Source of the DNA: Physcomitrium patens
Lineage: Eukaryota; Streptophyta; Bryopsida; Funariales; Funariaceae
NCBI RefSeq assembly: GCF_000002425.4
Contig: NC_037275.1
Location: 15,072,653-15,136,652 of the forward strand
Reading direction: 5' to 3'
DNA length: 64,000 nucleotides
In this document: one piece after another, positions 1 to 10,081 of the stretch
Position numbering within the stretch: the stretch's first letter is position 1
Layout of the letters: each line of letters begins with the position of its first letter
Program-made: the position numbers and the translations under genes
Notes under the pieces: generated by a model
Seen by the model: only the letters and a program-made list of their open reading frames with translations
Databases searched by the model: none
What the model was told of the DNA's origin: nothing

Positions 1-1
1 T

Positions 2-525
2 GTGAGCATCCGAAAACATTGTTGGCCACCAATAACCAGCCATTAAAGCTTTACGTGCGGTGCTATCACCCGCAAAATGTCCTCCACAGCTATCCAAATG
101 ATATCCTTCCAATATGGTACGCACTTCACTTGGAAATACGCAACGTCATAAAATACCATCCCGTCCTTGTTTGTATAATGCGGCTCCAATCATAGTATAC
201 AGCGCACTTCTTATAATCAGACGCTTCTTTAATTTTTCATTATAAGAAATTGGAAAAGTCTGAAATGTGAGATATTGGATCAGGTCACTATATTCGGGTG
301 TAATAACCTCCACAACGAATAATTGTGCATCCGGAAGGGCGTCGTTTATCGGCTCATTACCCAGTATATTCCATAAACGGGACAAGTGATCTGTATTGGC
401 ATGTGTCTTGCCAGGGCGAACATTAATTGTAAAATTGAATTCCTGGAGAAGTAACACCCAGCGAGCAATTTGTCCGCTCAATTGGGGTTTATTTATCATA
501 TACTTAAGCACATCATGATCAATGT
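2..525 (-). pseudogene. Element A pol: end of RNase H and integrase zinc-binding region
   Basis: This continues the element A polyprotein on the far side of the element B insertion. The codons just inside the break read DHDVLKYMINKPQLSG, the usual RNase H end, followed by a GKTHANTDHLSR segment typical of the RNase H/integrase linker. One in-frame TGA, probably a former CGA, follows at about 143-145. Beyond it the frame stays open to the window edge and contains HLDSCGGHFAGD and YWWP, the H2C2 zinc-binding part of gypsy integrase. The catalytic integrase core would lie left of position 1. The frame is preserved across the insertion because element B plus its 4-bp target duplication is a multiple of three. 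Confidence 0.85.
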
Positions 526-1871
526 TGTCGTATTACGTGCTTTCTTACTCGAGAACGAGCCGGGCGTCTGGCTGTAGAAGGTAGTATGGAGATTCACCGA
601 TAGTCAAGCACTCTATCAGTTTTTGACTGCTGGAATATAAACGACTACAACAATGTATCGTAAATCTATACGGATGCTCTTCGACTGCTTGTCGAAGTCT
701 TTTTTTTTTTTTTTTTTTTTTTCCCAGCCAGTAGGTCTCTAGACGTTACAGAGAACCCCGAACAACCCAAACTGTTAATCTTCAATACCCCTTTGTACTT
801 ACGATCTTGTTTCCACTGACTGTCCTGTTAGATTAACCCCATAAATTTCATTCACTCCGCATACTCAATCCTATAGACACCCTTTTAATCCTTCAATCAC
901 AGACGTATCTCGATTTTATAAAACAGTCAAGAGTATTCAAACCCACTTCATTTAAAAATCCCGATTCACCATTACAACACTGACTTCAGTAGCGATTGCC
1001 TCAGTCTTCCCAAAACTCTACGAAGAAGAAAAATCCAAATTCTATGTCTTTCCTTCCCCGACCCAAAGCATGAAGCTCCTCTCTCTAATTCCCTTGATCT
1101 TCATAAACCCTCCAATGAAAAACCGAACTGGTAACCTTGCAAAAGCTTGAAAACTAGCTCCCCCCCTATTCCCCGAAAAAAAAAACCTCCCCCTTTAAAA
1201 ACTATCTCCCCCCCTAACCTTATCCTTTGAATTTCTTCAATCTTCCATCTTAGATCCGGAATTGGCTCCCACCGTCAGAGCTTAGATCCGAAATTGACTC
1301 ACGTCATCAAGGCCTTCTCCTCCGTTTTTACCTTTAAGAGATCCATTTACCGTAAACAACGTTCTCTGAAACGGCACAGAGAACAGGACAGCCCGAAACA
1401 GAATCGAAACCCCGTAATCGGGACCACATTGAGTCGCTCGACCAATTCAGGTCCCATATTGGGTAAGATGCCCGTAGTAACCTGGATGCTCGCGTAATTG
1501 GGTCAAATTGGTCTTCGCGTCAGACTGGCTGAGGCCCGTAGTAAGACCTGGATTTTTCCGTAACTAGACTGCATTGGATTGCCCCACCAATACAGGTCTC
1601 ATATTAGGTAAGAGGACCCGGATTGGCGTGTGAATTGAACCTTCTCATCCTGCTAACTCCCGTTATTAGAATCGAATGGAGCATTTCAGTATGCCCCGGC
1701 TGACTGTAACGGGGTGACTAAACCTGACCACTCGGTATTTGTACTGGAGTTGGTCGATGCTCCTAATATTCGAGGTAATCGAATATTAATAAAATTCCTT
1801 TTTTTTTTCTTTTTTTTTTTTTTTTTCTTTTTTTTTTTATTTTCACTATATACTCGTGTTACAACACGACA
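526..1871 (-). repeat. 3' LTR of element B (LTR1)
   Basis: 1346 bp, TGTCGT...ACGACA. Collinear with 7607-9008. It holds two long T tracts (near 702-722 and 1800-1840). It lacks about 38 bp present in the other LTR near 8725-8765, and lacks the 31-bp tandem duplication seen there. The purine tract on its element-upstream side identifies it as the 3' LTR of a minus-strand element. Confidence 0.93.
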
Positions 1872-1883
1872 TCCACCCCCTCT
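1872..1883 (-). other. Polypurine tract of element B
   Basis: On the minus strand this reads AGAGGGGGTGGA and directly abuts the LTR1 terminus. This is the expected place and composition for the plus-strand primer of reverse transcription. Confidence 0.8.
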
Positions 1884-1933
1884 AAACCTGTGCATCCTCC
1901 GGTATGCACCAATTTATCCAATTGTTGTTTGAT

Positions 1934-2608
1934 TCAGAATATATCCCATACGTCTTTGTCCAGTTCGTCTTCGTCACCTTCATTATCCAAATCACTTTCA
2001 TCTTCTTGCTGCAGAATCTCTGTACATTCATTAAGGTCTTCCATATTCATCTCCGCATGTCTTCGTTTAAATATTTTTACTCGCTTCCCTGCAATTGGTA
2101 TTTTCAATTTTGTACCATCTAACTCCCGTAATGAATAAGTCGCATTATCATGACCAGTTGTTACAACATATGGTCCAAACCAACGTTTTAAAAATTTCCG
2201 CAAAGTACTATGTTGATTATCCAGACTATTGTCATAAACAATTACCTAGTCACCTTGCTCGATTGCTTTTGGTCTCAATCGATGTTGCTTATCGAATCGC
2301 GCCTTATTTTGTAACCTTGCTCTTTTTAACCTTTCCAATGCTATCCGGACATCTTCCGTTCTTTGCTCCAATTGTCGAATCCTAATAGCCAGAAGTTCTT
2401 CTCTTATCAATCCATCTTCCCATGGTAGCATACTCCAAGTAAGTACCTTTTCTTCAATCGACATAATTGGTTTTTGACCTGTCATAAGTTCTACTGGCAT
2501 ATATCCTGTCACCGAACTATGTGTTGTTCGATCAGCCCATAATGCAAATGACAAAAGCCGTGGCCACTCTTTAACTTTCCCATTACAAGCTTTAATCAAT
2601 GCTTTCAC
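1934..2608 (-). pseudogene. Element B integrase C-terminal part
   Basis: One frame with a single in-frame TAG (2246-2248), almost certainly a former TGG, since the surrounding residues read EQGD-stop-VIVYDNS. Visible family features are PRLLSFALWADRTT and SVTGYMPVELM after the catalytic core, then KRWFGPYVVTTG and an ELDGTKLKIPIAGKR segment, followed by an acidic tail. The frame differs by one base from the upstream pol ORF ending at 2605, so a small indel near 2610-2630 separated this part from the rest of integrase. Confidence 0.85.
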
Positions 2609-5085
2609 AATCGCGGGTGACCGCGTTCGCTTTTCGCATTCCCTTTCGGATTATAAGCAGTAGTCAATGATAGTTTAACTCCACATTTTTCAAAGAACTT
2701 ACGAGCTTCTTGTACATTTAATTCTCCACGATCTGTAGTGATTTTTCCTATGCACCCATAATGGCAAATGACATCTTCAAGCAAAAACCTACAAATCCCC
2801 TCTATAGATTTTGTCCTCAATGCTCTTCCTTCTACTTGATTTGATAAATCTTCACGAGCTAAAACCAAATATCTCATCTGCCATAACCCAACCGGCATAA
2901 TAACCAAATTAACAACCCATTTAAAATGAATAGCCAGAGGATACGTAGGATGAAGTCCATCTCGATGTAAAAATCCATATGCTTTTTTTCTTATTTGTTT
3001 GAATTTTTCTGTAGACCAATTCCCCTGCTTAGACAAGGTATTCAAATAATGACCAATATCCAATAATTCTCCTTCATAAGATTCTTCAAGAAATAGCTTG
3101 TCTTCTCTGTTGAGATTTGATATTGAATAGAATTTCAATCCGACATCATCAATGTCTTCAACCATTTCGTCCTCCCTCTCGTATCTTGCTCGAGATAGCA
3201 TGTTTGCTACTAAATTGTCCTTTCCAGTGATATGCTTAAATTCTGGATTTAGTGACTTAATATAAGCAATCCATCTCAACATTGCAATATCAAACGTTGA
3301 ACAGTTAATAATCATTCCAAGCAATGGCAAGCAATCTGTTTCAATTACTACTACTGCCCCAATCAAATAGTCCTTTTCAGCTTTCATAGCCGAAACGACT
3401 CCCCAAAGTTCTCTTTTGACTTGCGAATATGCACGCTGACGAATACTTAAAACTTTAGCTCCAAATCGAACTGCAAATCTACTCCCATTCGAATCATCTT
3501 GACCCACAGCCCATCCAACGGCAATTGGACTAGCATCTACAGTAAGAATCACTAGTCTATTGCACTTATAATCAACCTTCCTCAATATTGGAGGTGACAT
3601 CAATAATTTCTTCAATCTTTGCATTGCTTGAATATGCCTTTTTTTCCATTCAAATCGGTAACCCTTGCGTAACAGTTCATATAATGGATCCGCTATGTGA
3701 GCAAAATGAGGGATCCAGATTCGATAAAATACACATGCACCTAAAAACCTGCGAACCTCTGTTAAAGATTCACAATCCTCTTTCATCCTTCCAATTACAT
3801 CAACTTTAGTCGGATCTGGTTTTCTTCCGTAAGATCCACATAAATGTCCAACAATCACAACCTCTTGTATTCCAAATACGGACTTCATATCCGATAATGT
3901 AAGATGAACTTCTCCAAGCCGAGTTAAAATCTTTTCACAATCTTGTATATGATCAACAACATATTTGCGACACCCCCTCGTATCTAAAGTTTCATCCTTG
4001 TCTCCTTCTTTGCACCTTTTTATAGGAACATCATCCAGAAAAGGCATAGTCTTTTTCGGAATAAAATCTCTCAATACCTTATTCATCCCATTCATCATAT
4101 GCGCAACTGAGTTGGTCGCGCCTTGAGGAAGAGTGCACATTCTAACCAATCCAAGTGGTGTCCTCATCGTTGTCATATCTCTACTTCCTTCGGCAAGTTG
4201 AAATTGATCATAACCTGAATACAAATCACCCATTGAATAGATCGCCCATCCAGCAAATGCCTCAGCAAATTCATCCACAATAGCTCCAATTCCTGCATTC
4301 CTGACAGTTACAGCATTCACCGGCTGCATATCTTGAATAAACCGCAGTGACCCATTCTTCTTAGGTACCGTAAACCATCGACTAGAATACGGCGCAAATG
4401 AAGGTTCTAATATTTTCATCTTTATCTTTTCTTTCAATAGTTCCACCAATTTAGGTAAATGTGCCCTCGGTACTGGAATTGGTCTTAGATTCCAAGGTAC
4501 ATGTGGTACAGTGAAGATAACCATAGGTGTTATAATATTTGGATCCACACACCCAATTTCATGAGATTCGAAGGCAAACGATCTACCTTGTTTAGCCAAC
4601 ATCTTTTTGAAGCAAGTAATTTCCTCCGGCAATAAAGAACCATCTGAACCAATCTTCAATTCTTCAAAAGTCTCCTCAGTAAACTGATGTCCAATACTCA
4701 TTGGATCTCTTAAACTTGCTTCTTTTGATGCTTCTCCCATTTGTTCTTTAGAATCCTCTGGTAATGGTCCGACAATAGGCTTTACCTTCTTATCTGCCGT
4801 TTTATATCTCGTCTCTACTGTGACTTCTGGTCCTTGAAAAGATTCAAGCATGGTATAAACCTCTCTCGAATGAATCTCAACAATCTTATCATTATCTCCT
4901 AACCCAATAGATGTAATCAATTCCAATGAATCTTCCAGTCCATTTTCTTCATAAACACCCAAAATCCTCTCATCATCTTGCAATGTACCTATCTTGCGTA
5001 ATTGTCCTTCAATATCATATAATCTTTTTCTTTCTTTTCTTTTAAAATCATCAACTTTCTTATACATAATATTTCCATTCTCCAA
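2605..5085 (-). CDS. Element B reverse transcriptase-RNase H-integrase ORF (826 aa)
   Basis: Open for 826 codons. A low-similarity N-terminal region of about 180 residues comes first, then reverse transcriptase (about 190-400) with VPKKNGSLRFI, DLYSGYDQFQ, TLPQGATNSV and the FLDD active site near residue 349. RNase H (about 510-635) has TVDASP, KRELWGVV and ETDCLP. An integrase core fragment follows from about 710. Two defects stand out. The stretch between RNase H and the integrase core jumps from RKKAYGFLHRDG directly to LHPTYPLAIHF, so the H2C2 zinc-binding domain is missing. The first catalytic aspartate of the core appears as asparagine (WVVNLVIMP). The later TDRGE aspartate and the glutamate near NAKSERGH remain. 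The pol frame is also open upstream of the first Met, overlapping the end of the protease ORF in the -1 frame. The ORF ends in a frameshift at 2605. Not functional as it stands. Confidence 0.88.
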   Translation of the reverse strand: MENGNIMYKKVDDFKRKERKRLYDIEGQLRKIGTLQDDERILGVYEENGLEDSLELITSIGLGDNDKIVEIHSREVYTMLESFQGPEVTVETRYKTADKKVKPIVGPLPEDSKEQMGEASKEASLRDPMSIGHQFTEETFEELKIGSDGSLLPEEITCFKKMLAKQGRSFAFESHEIGCVDPNIITPMVIFTVPHVPWNLRPIPVPRAHLPKLVELLKEKIKMKILEPSFAPYSSRWFTVPKKNGSLRFIQDMQPVNAVTVRNAGIGAIVDEFAEAFAGWAIYSMGDLYSGYDQFQLAEGSRDMTTMRTPLGLVRMCTLPQGATNSVAHMMNGMNKVLRDFIPKKTMPFLDDVPIKRCKEGDKDETLDTRGCRKYVVDHIQDCEKILTRLGEVHLTLSDMKSVFGIQEVVIVGHLCGSYGRKPDPTKVDVIGRMKEDCESLTEVRRFLGACVFYRIWIPHFAHIADPLYELLRKGYRFEWKKRHIQAMQRLKKLLMSPPILRKVDYKCNRLVILTVDASPIAVGWAVGQDDSNGSRFAVRFGAKVLSIRQRAYSQVKRELWGVVSAMKAEKDYLIGAVVVIETDCLPLLGMIINCSTFDIAMLRWIAYIKSLNPEFKHITGKDNLVANMLSRARYEREDEMVEDIDDVGLKFYSISNLNREDKLFLEESYEGELLDIGHYLNTLSKQGNWSTEKFKQIRKKAYGFLHRDGLHPTYPLAIHFKWVVNLVIMPVGLWQMRYLVLAREDLSNQVEGRALRTKSIEGICRFLLEDVICHYGCIGKITTDRGELNVQEARKFFEKCGVKLSLTTAYNPKGNAKSERGHPRL

Positions 5086-5162
5086 TATACCAATAAAACT
5101 CGCATCAAAGGCACCTTCATCTCGCGAGAGTACCTCCTCTTTTATACCTCCATAATCTTGCT

Positions 5163-6494
5163 TTATAGTGGTACCTCTCCAAAATCCTTAAATCCTTCAA
5201 CAATCTTTGGTAATGGTTTCTCCCTTAACCTATCTCGATTCTGTTCATGGTTAGGAGATATTGTTAGAAATTGTACAGCTTTCCTCCTATCTTCACTACG
5301 TATCCTTGCATAAGCAGAACCATCGTCAAGTACCTTTGTTTCCATCCGTGTTGCCGTAATATAAGGTTGTCCTAAAATCAACGGATAAGACGTTATATCT
5401 TGAATAAAGAAATGTTGCTCCGTCGCAACATCCCCAATCCGAATTTTGACATTTAGACAAGCTCCATATAATTCGCCTCGTGTGTTATTAGCTGCTCGTA
5501 TTGTCCATCCATGTTCCATATCAATTGGCCATTTTTGCTTCTTATAAAGATCTTTAGACATGAGATTTATTTCAGAACCATGGTCCACCAAAGCAACTAT
5601 TGGTTCTTCTATATCTCCTACCTTCATAAATACCTCAGTAGTTGCTTTTGCCCAATGCTTTCGAATATAATGGCTCAAAGTTTTCATTTCCTTGTCACTA
5701 GAATCTTCGAAATGTACTCGCTGATTATACCCATTCTTTTCATTTGTTGGTTGCTTGTAACCAATATCAACCTCTTCTTCATCTCTACATATTTTTGCAT
5801 CAATAGCATGACTCATTCCAGTTTCGCTCATTAATTGCCTCTTTCGCTTAATGCTGTCAATGATAACATCATGAAACTCCTTCTTTGTAATTCCCAAGAC
5901 TTCTTTCAATGTGAATTCCACCTTAGCATTTAATATACGTTCTTCCAACACCCCTTTCAAATTTGTTGCCGCTTCAATGTCAGAAAGTAGCTTATAAGCA
6001 ATTGATTTGCCCTTATCTTTTGTCTCCGTTGTTTTTTCTCCCAATGATGCTGAGGTATCCTTTTCAGGCAATTCTTGTGAAGCTGCCTCCCGAGCCTTGT
6101 CTCCTCGAGTTTGCCTCTTAAAAGAATTTCCTTCTCTAGTATCATCAAAATTTCCTCGTCTTTTTTCTTCCATCAAAGCTTCATGTTGGCTCTTAGCAAT
6201 ATATGCATGAACTGAAAGAGACTCAACAGGATCCTCCCAACCTGTTCTTCCTCGTATTGTAGCTGTAGTTCTCAATAATGCTTCTCGAGGTAATTTCCCT
6301 TCTTGCATTGTAGAAACGGCAGAAGCCCAAAACTCACTAGTTTCCGTACTTCCACAAATTTCATCATCTACTCTAGCACCATAACTTGCACTTTCTCGTA
6401 CTACTGTTTCATGCTCTTTTAAGTAATCTTGAACCAATGCTCTCATTCCTCCCTTGCCAAAATTGGTTTGAAGAAGATTCTCCCTATCTTTCAA
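5163..6494 (-). CDS. Element B gag C-terminus and aspartic protease ORF (443 aa)
   Basis: The second half of the gag-pro frame. Residues 1-260 are charged and rich in K, E and R, with no domain I recognise. Residues about 285-400 form a retropepsin-like domain with ALVDHGSEINLMS near residue 302, YGACLNVKIRIGD, and the closing motif SYPLILGQPYI. The active site reads D-H-G rather than the common D-T/S-G. I cannot tell whether that is a family variant or a mutation. It is in frame with the gag segments up to 7535 and separated from them by nonsense codons (6513-6515 and further upstream). It ends in TAA about 80 bp before the first Met of pol. Confidence 0.8.
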   Translation of the reverse strand: MKDRENLLQTNFGKGGMRALVQDYLKEHETVVRESASYGARVDDEICGSTETSEFWASAVSTMQEGKLPREALLRTTATIRGRTGWEDPVESLSVHAYIAKSQHEALMEEKRRGNFDDTREGNSFKRQTRGDKAREAASQELPEKDTSASLGEKTTETKDKGKSIAYKLLSDIEAATNLKGVLEERILNAKVEFTLKEVLGITKKEFHDVIIDSIKRKRQLMSETGMSHAIDAKICRDEEEVDIGYKQPTNEKNGYNQRVHFEDSSDKEMKTLSHYIRKHWAKATTEVFMKVGDIEEPIVALVDHGSEINLMSKDLYKKQKWPIDMEHGWTIRAANNTRGELYGACLNVKIRIGDVATEQHFFIQDITSYPLILGQPYITATRMETKVLDDGSAYARIRSEDRRKAVQFLTISPNHEQNRDRLREKPLPKIVEGFKDFGEVPL

Positions 6495-6515
6495 TGCTAT
6501 CTTCCCATCTTTCTA

Positions 6516-7535
6516 GCAAATAATTCCCTGCCGTATCATATTATTAAATTCTTTGCAATCTTTTCTAGTGTGTGAAGCATCATCACACCAAATGCATCTT
6601 TGTCCATATCCTTTTTTTGAAACATTCTTCGAATTGTTTATAGAAGTATTCTCTTCAAGTCTTGCCAATTTGATTTAAAGATCTCGCATTCCTCGTATAA
6701 TTTCTTCCATACCCATATCTGCTTTCTTTGATAAGGATGTCGAAGGTTGAACTGTAGGCATTGTCGGTGGTGTTGTACGTACTGGAGCTTTGGGTGCTTG
6801 TACTGTTTTCGGAATATTGCTTCTATCCTTCCTCCTTTCTTTTTTTGTAAGCAACCCCACCGCATCTTCAACGTTCTTCCACTTCATTGTCAATCTTTCA
6901 TCTTCTTCTTTGTCTTCAAGAAGGAGTTCTAATTTCTCTTACAATTCTCCATCAGCAGCTTGAAGAAATAGATCAACTTTGTTCGGCTCCAATGTCAATT
7001 TTTCTACCTTCGATAATTGAGAGTACTGCCTCTTAAATTCCCTTAGTAGCTCTATTGCTTGTAAATTCTTATTAGGCCGTTCAATCCATTCCAGAAACAA
7101 CTTCTTAGTAACGTGATTAGCATCTTTCAAGAAATATTCGTCTTTCAATGCATGTGAAAAATCCTCCTATGAATTTCCACAACGATCCGTAATCGATGTA
7201 ATGTGGTCCCTTATCTCCGGTATCATGGCAAGTCCAAATAGTGCAACCATTTTCTTCTCAGAAACCCGATTTAATTCCATTTCACGAACATAACATCTTA
7301 AATACCTTGAAATATTCCTCCCATCAAATTGATCAATTTTATTGACCATTGCTTGCAATGCTTTGGTTGTCAAAGCTTCTTTTCGATCATTGCTTTGCTG
7401 TTGCTGCATTGACAATGAGAAGGCTTGAAACAAACTAGCAATAGACGGATCCATGTGTATACCTTGTCCTTTAGAATACTCCCCACCAGAAACTTCTCCC
7501 AAAGATCCTTCAAAATTTTTATTTTCGTTTTCCAT
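6516..7535 (-). pseudogene. Element B gag (capsid and CCHC knuckle)
   Basis: One frame from Met at 7535, interrupted by nonsense codons at 7167-7169 (a former TGG by context), 6939-6941 and 6675-6677, with another at 6513-6515. The N-terminal part has Q-rich SMQQQQSNDR, then KIDQFDGRNISRYLRCYVREME, which resembles a gypsy capsid start. A single CCHC zinc knuckle, CIWCDDASHTRKDC, is at 6555-6596. The frame then runs into the protease ORF, so gag and protease were one polypeptide. The leader between the start codon and the primer site is about 50 bp. Confidence 0.75.
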
Positions 7536-7584
7536 AAAAATAAAGATAAAATCAACCGAAATCCAATACCTTCCACCTCAAGCT

Positions 7585-7602
7585 TTCACGTCGGGTTCAC
7601 CA
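7585..7602 (-). other. Primer binding site of element B
   Basis: On the minus strand it reads TGGTGAACCCGACGTGAA, starting four bases inside the 5' LTR. It would pair with a tRNA ending TTCACGTCGGGTTCACCA. It is not the common initiator-Met site (TGGTATCAGAGC). I cannot name the tRNA with confidence. Confidence 0.7.
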
Positions 7603-7606
7603 CTTA

Positions 7607-8933
7607 TGTCGTATTATGTGCTTTCCTGCTCGAGAACGCGTCTGGCGTCTGGCTGTAGAAGGTAGTATGGAGATTCACCGATAGTCAAGCAGTCTATTAG
7701 TTTTTGACTTCTGGAATATAAACGACTGCAACAATGTACCATAAATCTATACGGATGCTCTTCGACTGCTTGTCAAAGTCTTTTTTTTTTTTTGCCCCAG
7801 CCGATAGGTCTCTAGACGTTACAGAGAACCCCGAACAACCCAAACTGTTCACTTCAATACCCCTTTGTACTTACGATCTTGTATCCACTGACTGTCCTGT
7901 TAGATTAACGCAATAAATTTCATTCACTCCGCATACTCAATCCTATAGACACCCTTTTAATCCTTCAATCACAGACGTATCTCGATTTTATAAAACAGTC
8001 AAGAGTATTCAAACCCACTTCATTTAAAAATCCCGATTCACTATTACAACACTGACTTCAGTAGCGATTGCCTCAGTCTTCCCAAAACTCTATGAAGAAG
8101 AAAAATCCAAATTCTATGTCTTTCCTTCCCCGACCCAAAGCATGAAGCTCCTCTCTCTAATTCCCTTGATTCATAAACCCTCCAATGAAAAACCGAACTG
8201 GTAACCTTGCAAAAGCTTGAAAACTAGCTCCCCCCCGATTCTCCGAAAAAAAAAACCTCCCCCTTTAAAAACTATCTCCCCCCCTAACCTTATCCTTTGA
8301 ATTTCTTCAATCTTCCGTCTTAGATCCAGAATTGGCTCCCACCTCAAGCTTGGATCCGAAATTGGCTCTCGCCATCAAGCTTGGATCCAAAATTGGCTCT
8401 CGCCGTCAGAGCTTTCTCCTCCATTTTTACCTTTAAGAAATCCATTTACCGAAAACAACGTTCCTTGAAACGGCACAGAGAATAGGACAGCCTGAAACAG
8501 AATCGAAACCCCGTAATCGGGACCACATTGAGTCGCCCGACCAATTCAGGTCCTATATTGGGAAAGATGCCCGTAGTAACCTGGATGCTCGCGTAATTGA
8601 GTCAAATTGGTCTTCGCGTCAGACTAGCTGAGGCCCGTAGTAAGACCTGGATTTTCTCGTAACTAGACTACATTGGATTGCCTCACCAATACAGATCTCA
8701 TATTGGGTAAGAGGACCCGGATTGGATTCTCAAAATTGGATCCAATTGGCTCTTCAAACCCGTCGTGTGAATTGATCCTTCTCATCCTGCTAACTCCCGT
8801 TATTAGAATCGAATGGAGCATTTCAGTATGCCCCGGCTGACTGTAACGGGGTGACTGAACCTGACCACTCGGTATTTGCGCTGGAGTTGGTCGATGCTCC
8901 CAATATTCGAGGTAACTGAATATTAATAAAATT

Positions 8934-8980
<47 letters not shown>

Positions 8981-9008
8981 CACTATATACTCGTGTTACA
9001 ACACGACA
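7607..9008 (-). repeat. 5' LTR of element B (LTR2)
   Basis: 1402 bp, same termini as LTR1. The 56-bp length difference is largely explained by two indels. One is a 31-bp tandem duplication at 8344-8405 (units starting TCAAGCTTGGATCC). The other is about 38 bp near 8725-8765 that LTR1 lacks, flanked by the short repeat GGATTGG. A long T tract (about 8938-8980) and a shorter one (about 7782-7793) are present. The LTRs otherwise differ mostly by scattered transitions. Confidence 0.93.
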
Positions 9009-10081
9009 ACGTGGAACACAAACGGGTAGCCCAGTAGATAATGGCAGAATTTCTGTACAGAATAAATCATGTCGAGGGCTTCTCACTCGGTAGTATTATA
9101 ATTCCGTTCGGCCATAACCAATTGTCGACTCGCAAAATATATTAGATGATCACGGTTATTGTCATCCTTCTGACTCAATATTGATCCAATCACGATGTTG
9201 GATGCATCGACATAAACCTGAAATGGTTTCTTCCAGCATGGGGCAACCAGTATTGGTGCAGACACCAATTTTTGCTTTAAGGCCTCAAAGGCAACACTGC
9301 ATTCTGCCGTCCATACGGGACTAGATCCATCCAATAGTGGTTTTTTTAGCAAATTTGTCAATGGCTGACAAAGTACCGCAAAGGAGTGAATAAAACGCCG
9401 ATAATAGCTGACATGGCCCACAAAGCCAGGTACTCCTGACACCGTTTCTGGCTTTGGTAAAGTTAATATTCGAGTTACTTTATTTGGGTCCGTAGCAATA
9501 CCGCGGCTGGACACTATGTGGTCCAAGAGTCTTCCAGAGGGGACCCCAAATTGACACTTCTCTAAATTCAATGATATACCGTACTTATCGCATTGGTCCA
9601 GACATCGTCCCAGGCAGTTCAAATGATCAGCTGTCGTACTGAACGTGTAAAAATCATCTAAGAATATTTCCATTGACACTCGTAAATAATCTTGAAAGGC
9701 CTGTGTCATCACTCTTTGAAATGTGGCTGGTGCATTGCATAATCCAAATGGCATCACTTTGTATGCAAATGTACCCCAATCTGTCATAAAGTTCGTCTTG
9801 AGCTGGTCTTCCTTGGCAATTTTCACTTGATTGTAACCTAAAAAACCATCCAGAAAATAATAACATTCGTGTCCTGCTATGGCATCCAATATATTGTCCG
9901 TAAAAAGTAGAGGAAAATAGTCCTTCTTGGTAGCAGCATTGAGTTTCCAAAAATCTTGACAGATTCTAATCTTGCCATTTTTCTTAGGTACCATTACCAT
10001 TGGTGAGACCCATTCGCTATACGAAACCGGATAAATGAAATCCATGCGCAATAATTTGTCCAATTCCTCCTTTACCATCAA
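9009..10081 (-). pseudogene. Element A reverse transcriptase and start of RNase H
   Basis: Read from 10081, typical gypsy RT blocks follow: VPKKNGKIRICQDF, YYFLDGFLGYNQVKIA, YKVMPFGLCNAPATFQRVM and the FLDDF active site. Then come GLLDHIVSSRGI-type connection residues, FVGHVSYYRRFI, and the start of RNase H (PFQVYVDASNIVIGS, IYFASRQLVMAERNY). A TGA follows NTTE at 9080-9082. After it the frame continues (EALD, HYLLGYPFVFH) to the exact element B boundary at 9009. The protein then resumes at 525. The RT catalytic residues are intact, so the copy died by nonsense mutation and by insertion. Confidence 0.9.

Larger units (their letters stand above)
526..9008 (-). mobile_element. Complete Ty3/gypsy retrotransposon B nested in element A
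   Basis: Seen: two long LTRs (526-1871 and 7607-9008) both begin TGTCGTATTA and end ACGACA, giving 6-bp inverted termini. Between them, on the minus strand, are a primer site, gag with one CCHC knuckle, protease, reverse transcriptase, RNase H, integrase and a polypurine tract. The insertion splits the RNase H codons of element A. The flanks show a 4-bp duplication, ATGT (522-525) and ACGT (9009-9012), differing by one CpG-type transition. The protein style (long N-terminal extension, TLPQGATNSV and FLDD motifs in RT) resembles gypsy elements that, from memory, are common in basidiomycete fungi and mosses. It is dead: nonsense codons in gag, frameshifts in pol, and a deleted integrase zinc finger. 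Confidence 0.93.

Noticed and set aside
1686..2140. Several open frames over the T tract and integrase C-terminus on both strands
   Set aside because: They contain poly-Phe or poly-Lys from homopolymers or are antisense to the integrase text.
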